NCBI GenBank assembly: GCA_944548615.1
Contig: OX155967.1
Location: 1,425,321-1,489,320 of the forward strand
From: Micropterix aruncella
Taxonomy: Eukaryota; Arthropoda; Insecta; Lepidoptera; Micropterigidae
Direction: 5' to 3'
Length of the DNA stretch: 64,000 nt
Shown: positions 35,001 to 47,000 of the stretch, piece after piece
Numbering within the stretch: the first letter of the stretch is position 1
How the letters are laid out: the number at the start of each line of letters is the position of its first letter
Made by a program: the position numbers and the translations under genes
Notes under the pieces: model-generated
What the model was told of the DNA's origin: nothing
Database searches by the model: none
The model's input: the letters and a program-made list of their open reading frames with translations, nothing else

Positions 35001-38000
35001 TGCCGGCCATACCTCTGGTGGCTGTCTAAGGTATTCAGGACCATTCAGCCAACGGCTCTCGGGCGAGAGGTCAATTTTTGACTTCGCTCTCGTAGCTTCA
35101 TCTGCAGGATTACTATTTCCGCTTAACCATCTCCACTCCTCCGGGGTAGTCAGTTCGTCCAATACTCCCAGACGGTTAGAGACAAATTGTTGGTGGTCGG
35201 AGCTACGTGAACGTATCCACCAAAGTACGTTCATCGAGTCGGTCCATAAAATCTTTTCATGAAATTTAATTTTGTACACGCTAGTGATTTTTTTCGCTAG
35301 TTCGGCGCCTAATAGTGCTGCTGTCAGTTCTAAACGCGGTATCGTCATTTTTTTTAACGGTGCGACTCTGGTTTTACTTGCGATAAAGGATGTGGTCGGT
35401 TCTTCGCCTGGTCTGGCTATTCTCATATACGCGACAGCGCACATAGCCTCTTGAGACGCGTCACAATATATATGTAATTGTCTATTTTCGGAGTGATCCT
35501 TTGTTACGCCGTGATAGCGTGAAATCCTTACGTCCTTCGCCGAGCGAAGGGCATTTATCCATTCACCCCAACCTTTGAAAATATCTTGTGTGACCTCCTC
35601 ATCCCAGGCTACACCGCTGCTCCACACCTTTTGCATTAGAACTTTGGCTCGGATAGTTATTGGGCTTAATACCCCGAGTGGGTCATAAATTGACATTACT
35701 ACCTTAAGAGCCTCTCGTTTCGTTGGCACTCTCTGGCCCGTTTTTAAGGCGTCATCGAGTTTTTCTAACCTAAAATTAAATGTAAGTTGGTCACTTTCTG
35801 GCAACCATTCTAACCCTAAAAGCCGTTGAGAGCTTATCTCTCCTTTCTCCAGAGCAATATTATGGGTAGCTTTCCTTTCTTCGGGTATTTCGTTCAAAAC
35901 GCTTTGATAATTAGACGCCCAGCCCTTTAAGAAAAAATTCCCTTGTTGATGTATGTAAATTATGTTTTTTATCACGTTACGAGCTTCTTCTATTGAAGAA
36001 GACCCGAAAGCAAGGTCGTCCATAAAGTGATGGTCTGTGATAGCCTCCACTGCTAGAGGGTACTGATTCTTGAAACGTTCAGCGTTTTTATTTCGGATAT
36101 AGAGGGCCGATGTCGGGGATGACCGAGAACCGAATATTAAAGAGGACATTTTAAGGATATGAGGTTCTATATCGCGTCGATATCCCCGCCAAAGGAACAA
36201 CTGACTATAGGTATCGTCCTCGATCACCTTAATACGCATGAACATGTCCCCAATATCGGCGGTAAAAGCCACCGGATGCTCGCGGAACCTAAAAAGTATA
36301 CCTATTATGCTTTGATTATAGTCTGGCCCGGTTAACAGTAAGCTATTTAGAGATACTCCCTTTACGCTAGCAGCAGCGTCATGCACGATCCTAAGCTTGT
36401 TTCCTTTGGCGGCGCTACAGACACCCAAGTGTGGTAAAAACCATATATCAGTTCGGCCGGCTAATTTGGAAGGGTCTACTTCTTCGGCGTACCCTTCTGC
36501 TAAGTACTTGTCCATTTTCTGACAATAAGCGTCTCCATAAGTCCGATCTCTGTCCATTTTTCTCTCGACGGCGTGAAGTCGAGCTAGCGCCATAGGTCGG
36601 CTATCAGGAAGAACACGTCTGTCATCTCGCCAGAGCAACCCTGTGTGCCATACCCCGCCGTTTAACGAAGTAGTGGATTCCAATAATTTTTTAGACCTTA
36701 CCGAGTCCGCAAGTTCTCGCTTTTTATTCGGCCAGTCTTGCTCTAATCTGTGGTTTTCCTCGAGTAATCTCTGAAGAGACGCGTCATTGCTACCGCTATC
36801 ACTTAAGCAGAAGCTATGTAATGCGTCATTTTGCCTATCTACAGATACTCGTCCCACTGGAACCCAGCCCAGTAGTGTTTTTGACAACGATAATTCGTCA
36901 TTAATGCTCCTTAATCCGCGTGAAACGATTAATTCCCAACAATTAGCCCCGATTAGTAGGCGCGGTTGGACATCTGATATTTTGTCGACTTTCACCGCAG
37001 TCAAAGTGTTAAAATCAAAGGCGGCCGCCGATAAATTTTTTAATTTCGGAAGGTTTAACGCCGCAATACTATAAGCCTGCACGTCGAAAACCTTACGGCC
37101 CAATTCCCCCCTTATTTGAAACGAGACTGTTTCAGCCCCTTTAGAAGAAGTTTTCATACTTCCTATACCACATACCTCCATATTGGTGGGAGGCCCTCTA
37201 ATATTCAGCTCTTGCGCGACTTCGCGGTCTATTATAGAGACCGTCGATCCGCTGTCTAAAAGCGCGTAAACTACCTTTCTCCCCTTTGGTCCTATTAACG
37301 TTATCGGTAAAACTTGCAAGAGGACTCTGTTGTTGGCTACTGTATGCGCGACAATAGCCCCGGTCTGTGTTTCACCTTCGGCTGTTGCCGTAATTATCTC
37401 GGTTCCGCCGAGCGCCGCGTCCGCGGCAGTAAGTAAGAAATGATACTTAAATCGAGGAAACCTTTTATAGGCTGGGCAGTTTTTCCTGCCGTGCGGAGGT
37501 GCAAGGCATTTAAAGCATCGCTTAAGTGATTTTACGACTCCCCAGCGAGAGTCTAGGGAAAGTTTTCTAAACCTTTCGCATTTGCTGAGAAAATGATCGC
37601 CGGTACAATTTGGGCATTTCATACGAGACTGCTCAGTCATGTTAAGAACGTAATTTTTATGATTTTGCTGTTTATACTTTTTATCGCGCGCTACTACTTG
37701 ATTTTTTCTACCGCTGTCTAATGGACCTATTCCCGCATCTTGCGAGTCTATCGCTAGTGTTTCTAGCCAAGATGCGAAGCGTATGATAACCGGTTCGTCT
37801 GGTTTACCCTTTCCTTTATCTCCTAGCCACAATGTTAATAAGTTTTTTGGCAACTTCGCTACAAGAGAACCTAAAAGTTCTGGGTTCCATAGGTGCTCAA
37901 TCCTATTTACTGATTTTACTGTGGCCACCAGATTCTTAACTTGGCAAGCAAATTGCAACAATTCCTCTGCTTCTATAAATTCAGAGAGGTCCCTGGTTTT

Positions 38001-41000
38001 ACGTAAATCAGCTAGTGTGCGCTGAATAATTACATTTGGATTTCCAAATAACGTCTCTAACGTTTTCATTATTTCGCCAACGTTCGCAGGGGATAAAAGT
38101 AACCCTGAAACGCAATCTCTTGCTCGTCCGCGTATCGCGGATTGCAAGCGAAGTAAATTTTGTTCGGCATTCAGACCTATAACTTTGGTGGACTGGTTAA
38201 AAATCGATTTAAAGGCTAAATACTGAAGTGGATCTCCACTAAAGGGTGGAAGTTCTTTGTTATATTGCGGCTTCGAGGAGGCTATTGAAATTACTCGACA
38301 TACCTGGCTTATTAATTTTTTGCTCGCGCTGTCATCGGACCCGTCTCCTGTGCTGGAGCCAGCGGCCGCGGCGGCGTCTGTGGCCGCCGCGTCCGCTTCG
38401 GTCGCGATTTCGCCGCCCGCTGCGCGATGCGCTGCTCCGTGAGGTGCCGCCGCGCCCGCCTCGAGCCGCATCCCCTCGTGCGCCGCGCAATGTGTTGCTC
38501 CGTGAGGTGCCACCGCGCCCGCCTCGAGCCGCATCCCCTCGTGTGCCGCGCGACGTGTTGACCCGTGAGCTGCAGCCGCGCCCGCCTCGTGCTGCATCGC
38601 CTCGTCGTCCGATTCTTCTTCTCTCCTGTCGCGGTATCTCTCTTCATTTCGTGGTTTTATTTGGTCGGGTTCACTATATGAAGTCAGCGGTGCTTGCGTC
38701 TCTGCCCACAGCGTAGTACGACCTGCTGTTTCTTCAAGATCGGCGTAACTTCTTGTCTCCCATTCTCCGCTTTTTTCTGAGTCGTAAGCTTCGGAAACTA
38801 CGTCTAACACTCTAAGTGCGTGCTGTCGGTCTGCTTCTAGCATCTGCAATTCAGCTTCTAAATCTGCATGTTGCACTTGAATCGCAGCCGCCGCTCCTGC
38901 CGCCTCCGATCTGCGTTTTGCCGTCGCTATCTCTTCGGTCGCTCGGAGTTGTTCCCTTTGCGTTATCGCCTCTGATTCCAATTTTTTCTTTTCCGCGGCT
39001 ACCTTTGCTTGTTCTCTGGTGACCCGCCTCAGCTGTTCTGATGCTTCTTTCACTTCCTGAACTCTTTCACTCCTCCTGCTGCTTTGTGACCAGGTCCGCC
39101 TCGATACGTTCGATTTTTCTGCGGTCGACTCCATCGTACAATTTATTTTTCAAGGTTCTTTTCTTTATTTTTCATCCGGCTGCGATGGATCACTTATGGT
39201 TATAAAATCCATCAGTTATTTTCCTGTGAGTTTCTCCCACTGCTGAAGGGTGGTTTTTGTGGACTGTAAATGTTATTTACCTTTGCGTTCTCTCGTTCTT
39301 CCTGGCCGCCGAGTAGTCTCCCGTATCTGGTTCACACTCTATTAGATGATCACACAGTGAAAGAGTTTATTTCAAAGGAACGTTTATTGTCACTCAGTTT
39401 ACTCGTGAGTTACAGTATACACTTAAATTATGCGCGCGAGTACGTGACCAGCCAAGGAGCTGCCGTATGTACACTATTATCCCGCCGCTTAAGGGTCGTT
39501 CATTCTCGACCTCGGTATTTTTGTGACTGTTCGATTTTCCAAAATCGTTCACTAGCCTCGCTAAAGCCCCGCCACTCTAACCCGTGATTGGTTAAAAGGC
39601 AATGGCGGCGGTAAGAGACCGGCCCACTGAGGGTTAAGGGGTGTGGCTTAGCGAGAGTACATATTATTCAATGAGGCTTACATTTTTAACTTAAATTAAT
39701 CTCACCTTAATTGAAGGTAATTTTCTATAATATGTATTACTACTACATTATCATTAGGTTTATAGCGAAAATATGTAGATTAAACATTAACAATACATCA
39801 TATTTAGTACTTAAAATGACTTCGAATAGTTAGCATAATTATAAGTATTTGATTTTATCCAAGCTTTCAGTCGAATAATTAATAGCCTCCCCATTACCTC
39901 AAACATTGCGATTATTTTGAGATTACCACATTTGTTTTAATATAAGAGAGTTGCGCGAGCGGCTTGCCGCGTTTACGATTTTTTGTTATCGGTCGACACC
40001 CTCGATATATCCACTGCGAGAAATGACAGGCTGATAATTAATTAGGGGTCTTCGGCCCTTAAAGACGGCGATATATTATTACCAGGACCTTTCATGGAAT
40101 TTTGTCCTGCGTATTTAGTTAGGGCTTCCTTGCGGATGTTTTTAATATTTAAATGAGCCGTATTTTGTTTCAGTGTCTGTTATTTATGTCTCTTATGGGG
40201 TGGCTCGAGCGTGTGAAAGAGGAATATAAGCTTCTAAAAATCGATCTCTCGCGAACAGCCACCCATATTAGAGAATGCAAGTGATAATTCGTACACATTC
40301 GAAGGACTATGAGTCGATGTGGTGACATAGCTTAATCTCTTGCAGAATGTGCTCCCCAGCGAGAGCATCCACTTAAGGCCTAGAGCTACTGTCTGTCTTG
40401 CAGCTCTAGGATGTTGTGTCGCTTCAGTCGTTTTGCGTAGTTCTGTGTCATCAGCTGGCGTGCTAATTTGTTAGGATGATTAATTAGCCGCTGCTTATAT
40501 CTCTCTGATGTGTTTCGGATTTCCTCCTTTACTGTGCTCACAGACAGGTTTTGATGTAGTTCATTGTTGGTAATATACCACGGTACATTTGCTATTGATC
40601 TCAAGATCTTGTTCTGTAGTCTCTGTATGACATTAATATTTGAGTCGCTAGCGCTGCCCCAGAGTTGGATACCGTACGTCCATATCGGTCTTAGAATGGC
40701 CTTGTATATAAGGAGTTTGTTGTCCAATGATAGCCTGGAGTTTCTCCCTAACATCCAGTAGAGTTTTTTATGTCGGGTTGCAATCTCGTCTCTTTTTATT
40801 TTTATATGGTCTTTCGATGTCATGCGTCGATCAAGGTGCAGTCCCAGGTATCTTACGCAATCTCTGTGCGGCAGTATACTATCTCCAAGTTTGACCGGTG
40901 GACAGTTTCCTTGGCGGAGGGTAAAGGTTACATGGACTGATTTGGCGGCCCTAGCCCTGATTCTCCATTTCTGCAGCCAGTTGTGTAATACTTGGAGTCC

Positions 41001-44000
41001 CATTTGAAGTGCATCTGATGCTTTCTTTGGGTCTTTATGGCATGCTAATACGGCAGTGTCATCAGCAAAGGTCGCCGTACTAACGCCAGTTGTAGACGGT
41101 AAATCGGCTGTGTACAGAGTGTACAGGGCAGGCCCCAGGACAGATCCCTGTGGCACCCCGGCCCTTATGTCATATAATTGTGAAGTATCTCCACCTTCTT
41201 TAACATAGAATGTTCTATGTGTGAGATATGATTCCAGGATACAGAAGAAACTGTGCGGAAAATTTAATTTGATTTTGTACAGCAGGCCTTTGTGCCACAC
41301 CTTGTCGAATGCTTGTTGTATGTCCAGAAAGGCTGTCGAGCAGTATTCTTTGCCTTCTAAGGATTTTCTTTCAGTGGCACAGACTCTATGCACCTGTTCA
41401 ACCGTTCCATGCTTTCTCCTGAAGCCGAACTGGTGGTCTGGAATTATTCCCCGTTCTTGTAAAGATGGCCAAAGTCTGCTTGAAAGGCAGTTTGCAGCAC
41501 AGAGTCTATATCCTCTTCTGGGTCATGGTTTGATGCCTCGTTTGGTGTGAAGACCGATGATAAGTGCTCGGCAAATAAGCTTGCTTTTTGCTTATCTGTT
41601 TTAGCCCATTCACCTATATTAGATCTGAGAGGAGGCTTGAACCACAGGGAGTAGTTTGTGGTTTGAGTTGCTGTCAGTGACTCCAGTTTTGTTTGCAGTG
41701 TGTTGTTATTGCTTTCATTTATCATTGTCCTCAGTTCAACTATTGCTCTGTTTAAGGCCGTCTTGTCCGCCGGGTGTCGACTTTGGTGCCATGTTCGACG
41801 CAGTCTGCGTTTTTCTAAAATTTTATTTTTAATTTCTAGTGGTCGATTTATGATAGGGTCGTTTTTTGATATAACGGGAGTATTCTTCCAGCAAGCCGTT
41901 TGCACTAGCCTGGTAAACCTAGCTAGGGCAATATCGATATCCTCAGGTGACTTCAGGCATGTATTTAACTGTATTGTACTTTCAATGTCTTCGCGAAATC
42001 CATTCCAGTCCGTGCGGGGATTGCAGAGATTTTGTGGTTTCTCATACTCTATGACATTTGTGCTTATGGTGAGTAGAACCGGTGTATGGTCAGACGAACT
42101 GTCTAGGCAAGAATCTGCCTTAGAGTAGTGCTTGGAGAGGCCCCTTGTTATGTAGAAGTCAAGTAAGTCCGGCACCTTATTCCGGTCCGTAGGCCAATAT
42201 GTTGGTTCTAAACTGGAAATGACATTTAGATTTTTCTCGTCTATGCATCTTTTGAGTTGTCTTCCTCGGGTTGTTGTTAATCTGGAAGCCCAGTGCACAT
42301 GTTTTGCATTCCAGTCTCCTCCTGCTATGAATCTCCCACCCAGGGTGGAAAAGAAGGCAGAAAACATTTCCGTGTCTATGTTGTGTCTTGGAGGGCAATA
42401 AACTGCTGAGACATTGAAATAACCCTGCCTGTCTTTTCTAGCAACAGTAGTTGCTTGGATATGGTTGGTTTTATAATCAGGTAGGAGAAAGTGTTTAATA
42501 TTGTTTCTGACAATTATTGCTGTTCCCGCATGGGCTGTGCCATCTGGGTGAGTAGTAATGTAAGTGCTGCTTCCTTGTAATTTTATGTTGCTTTTGGTAG
42601 TGCAGTGTGCTTCAGAGATCAGCACAATGTCTAGCTTATATTCGTCCATCAGCATTTGCAGTTCGTCTTTGTTGGGAGCAAGCCCATTTATGTTCCAGGT
42701 AGCTAGACGCATACCTATTTTGTTAGCTTAGTAACAAGCGTTGTTATGAGTCCCATCAGGGTACCCATGTGTTGTAGTAAAAGGTCAAATTTTTCAGATT
42801 GTTTGATGAGCATTTCTTTTATTAGATCATTTTGGTATTTGAGATCCTTGTTGTTTTCAGCTTTAAGTCTTTCAGCATATGTGTTGTGTTCGAATTCTTT
42901 CTGTTGGTTCTGTCGTTCTGTGTTAGTTTTTGTGGGTTGGTGGTTCATGTTAGTATTTCCAACGGTTTGATGGTTTGTGTTTGTTTTCTTGGGGTAGCCC
43001 TTTTTGATCTTCCTCGCCAAGATCTCCTTGTATACCTCGCAGCCTTTGTAGTTTGCCGGATGAGAGCCCTGACAGAGAGCACATTCAGCTGGGGTGTTGC
43101 GATCATTTCTTGGGCAGTCAGATGTCTTGTGTGATTGGGCACATTTTACGCATCGGTATGGTCGCATACAGTAGTTTTTGGAGTGGCCATACTGTTGGCA
43201 CCGTTGACACTGTACAATAGTTTTTCTCTTTTTTGGGTCTTCTATGGTTATATCTTGGTCGTATATATATTTTAGCTCCTTGACAGCTTTGTTATGAACA
43301 CCTGGTAATAAGTTGACGAAGAATGTGGAGGTGGGTTTTTTGTTTGGTCCATATTTAGCATTGATGATTTCGCCAAAAACAGTATTTTCAGTCTTTTCAA
43401 TATCTTCTTTGATTACCTCAAGTGGTGTTGAGTGGTGTAGGTTCTTTACAACTATTCTAAAGTATCTTTCATCTTTTCTGTTGAAGGTATGTCCTATAAG
43501 TCCTTTTTCCCGTACTACATTGATGACTTTTTTGTAGGTTTCTACAGCAGAACAAAGGATTCTAAGCTGATTTTTGTTTACAATTTTGTAGGTGTATTCA
43601 TCATTTTCGATTGCTGTTTGAAGGAGTTCTGTTAATTTATTAACATTTTCTATACCATATAAGATGATTGGGGAGGTTTACTTGGCTTCTTTGGAGAAGG
43701 TGTATCCACTTCTTTGAGGTCTATGGGCAGGCTACTAAACCTATTTGATGTTTCAAGTTCTTTGCTAGGAGAGGGTGAGCTAGATAATTTCTTCCTCTTG
43801 GGATGTCTTATCTCAGGAACTCTTTGCCAAGGAGGTGGTTTACCACAGTTTTCTTGGTCTAGGTTGTGCGTATCATCATTTGAGGAGCTTGGTAAACTGC
43901 TTGATGATGAAGTTCTGTTTCTGGGTGCGAGTAGCCCAGGATGAAAAGCCTGTTGTATGAGTTTTTTAGGTCCAGTTGCATTTCCTGTATCCGAAGCCTG

Positions 44001-47000
44001 GCCAGTCACTCCAGAGGAATTATCTTGGTAATATGTAGTTTTGTCTGTTTTCTCCATATGGTTCCCACGAGTAAGGACGATATATTTGGTCACTTCTGAG
44101 GTGACGCCTATTCCCAGAAGAAGGCTTCCTACAACGACGATTCACCTGGTCCGTCGAGGGTGGTGCTCGAGACTGGAAACCCTCCAGCCATTCATCCCTT
44201 CAGCGCAGTCCTCACCTTGGGATTGGGGTAATTTTTTTATTGAGGTTGTTTTCCTCGCGGTTCGGGCGATGAAGCCAAAACCCCCAGCCTCGCAAAACGT
44301 GACTGCGAGGACCGGGTTGTTGGGGTCATTTCCTCCCTCCAACAAGAACAAACTTGTTCAGCTTGTTAAGTCGGGTTAGTTAACTGCGGCCCAATACTCG
44401 GCATTGTTGCTCATTTAGCACCACCCGGAGGACACGTGTAGGGTTGTGGTTAGGTAATTCCTATGGACGCGAGCAACACCATCCTCCCATTAGTACAGTA
44501 AACTAATATTTTTTTAAAATTTTGTTCCATTTACACAACGTAAAATAACATCTCGCGAATGAATATTTTCAGTTTTTTCTTTCCGTGCCCTAAAAAGTTG
44601 GTTGGCATGTACAACAAAAAAAGACTAACCCACTGGTTGATCACCCAGGGAAGGAAAGAAACTGAAAAACTAATTTGCTTTATTCCTAGCTAATGTACCA
44701 TTCCTAACACATTATTATTTACCTTCCATATATTTATGATTGGCACGCTTTTTGTTCTTTATATTATTATTATCACATACCTTTTAAGATTATTTGAAAT
44801 TTTATTTTTTACGAAAATTTTAATTTACTTGATTTTATTTTTCACGGCATTCTTCAGCGTATTATTTTTTTATTTAGCATTAGGCAGTACTTAATTATAC
44901 GAATCTGAGTCTACCTTAGTGCGGACGTCTCGTGCGATCCAGTTAGGTTAGGTTTAATTTATTTGTAACTGATATTATGATATTTTGTAAAATAAAGAAT
45001 TTGAATTGTTTTTATTGGTGTGTAATTAACCCTTTGTAGCCCAAGATCTTCAAACAAAAATTAATGTTGATAATGAGATAGGTTTAGGCAAATAAAAACA
45101 TTTCTCCGAAATTCAAAAATGTTTATTATTAATCATTTATTTGACATTTAAGGGAATGTGACATTACTGTAACATTGAGTTGAAAGTATAAAAAAACATT
45201 TATGTTGTATTGAAAAATTTCAACCAAATGTTTTGTTTATTATAGCATAATGCTACACTGCATTTTTCGCAAATTGTTTGTGAAACGCCAGTGCACTTGG
45301 GAATCTTGCAACGTATCCTTTTTTCAACCCAAATCGGCTAATGACCGACCTGGTCCTGCCTTACTGCCAATGGAGGAACATGTTGGGCAGGGCCCTTATG
45401 TTTTTTGGCTTGAATTTCGTCTTCTAAAGACCTTCGACTCTTGATGTTAGGCTTCAGGCCAAGCTCGCATAAGGTCTCACCTATCTCAAGTCTAAATTCT
45501 GCTGAAGACATTTGTTTGCCGTTGAGATATTTTGCCTTCCTTTCTCTTCGGTATAATAACCAAGAATTTGCCATAGTCAGTTCCAGTAAATGTTAGAACA
45601 TCCTAACTTGCCATCTTTTGCTTCGAAATTTTGAATGGATAAAATTATATTCTTACCTACAGGTTTCCACGAAAAGCACACAATTGTATACATTTTTTAT
45701 ATTTTTTTATCAGTCATTTAAAACCTGCCTTAGTTCTAATTTATCACTTTCATCAACGCGCACCATTTAAACTCACATAAGTCGCTTAGTTACGCTATCT
45801 ATGATTTTTACTCAATACTAAATGGTAGGATACAGTAGTTCTAGACGGATTCAAATGAACTAAATGAATTTAGTGCCTTATTTAGGGGGATTTTAGGGGA
45901 ATTAGTAGTTTGTTACAGAAATGTCACATGAAGCTATAAAGGGTTAATATGGCAATGTTTTGTTTATTTGTCCAGAGGGAGGCAACCGCTGTCAATCGCA
46001 CACTGGCACACAACGTGAACAAGATTAAGTTCTTCATGACGGCGAGCGCCGTGAAAAACAACCTGAGTCTGGCGAATATCGTCGGCTTTACGGACACCAG
46101 GGAGATACTGAAGCCGTTCCACGTATTGAAGTACATTTCGGACAATTTTTTGGAGGAGTTCGACTACTTCTTCCTGGTGTCTGATGCGAGCTTCATCAAT
46201 GGCAGGAAGTTGATCGATATCGTCAACCGAATAAGCGTCAGCGAGGATGTTTATATGGGCTCTGTGAAGGATCCCGATAGTCATTATTGCGATTTAGGTT
46301 TGTGGTTTTATTCTATCTATTTTATTTCAGTAGCTGGTTACAGAAATTCACAGAAATTAGTCTTGTGGCTCTAGAAATGACCACAGCACATGAATACGAA
46401 ATCATCTGTCAATTATTAAAAATTCCAATGAACCAATTTTGATTGAATTTTTTGATATTCATGTCTGATGTATGTATAAGAAGAGTTTTTGTAACAATGT
46501 TTGTAATCCGTTTATCGACAATGAACAGTTAGAGGTGTCAATTACAACGGGCGAACCCCTAACCCCAGGAATTTTAACGATAATGATCGTTCTGTCTCCC
46601 GTGAGGCGAATGTAGAAGACTTGAGGACGAGTACAAACCTACCATCTAAGAAAGCCAACATGCCTGTCAGAGGCCAACGCTTTACGGCAAGGCATTGGGA
46701 TGGTAACCCAGTGGCCCACCTCACCGCCTGACTACAAGTTTTGGCAGGATATTTCCGTCCAGAATTAAACATTAGGATACCTCCATACTCCTGACTGGTT
46801 AGAGGTTTGACGTCGCTTGCGCGGTCCTCTTCCTGCCTTATGTACACCGGTGATTCAGTTTGAATCTATCGCACACCATGGCGTTTTTGCCTGGTTCTGA
46901 TTTCAGAATAAGGTAGCCAATGGTCATTTTAGGAATGGACAACAACAAGTCAACATCCACCCCTGCTGCTTAGAAAACAAAGTAATTTCCCGAGCGCCCG

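Larger units (their letters stand above)
32265..40295 (-). mobile_element. BEL/Pao LTR retrotransposon
   Basis: Two LTRs of 1099 bp each (TG...CA) bound an internal region with gag-pol on the minus strand. The flanking pentamers are CAGTC (32260-32264) and CATTC (40296-40300), a 5-bp target duplication with one change; the empty site CAGTCGAAGGACT survives at 30955-30967. A purine tract (GAGCGGGGAAA on minus) abuts the 3' LTR at 33364. Few LTR differences indicate a young insertion. One frameshift splits the polyprotein. Confidence 0.95.
32219..44488 (-). mobile_element. Jockey-clade non-LTR retrotransposon, interrupted by BEL
   Basis: ATTAGTACAG occurs at 32209-32218 next to the polyA tail and again at 44489-44498 beyond the 5' end, a 10-bp target duplication. 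So this is a full-length insertion with 5' sequence GGGAGGATGG. It carries ORF1 (43 kb region) and ORF2 (40386-42712). The BEL/Pao element 32265-40295 sits about 25 bp inside its 3' end. ORF1 has a frameshift and ORF2 an internal deletion, so it is inactive. Confidence 0.9.

Noticed and set aside
38246..38716. 156-codon plus-strand Arg/Pro-rich frame
   Set aside because: Exact antisense of the Ala/His/Gly repeat region in the BEL Gag.
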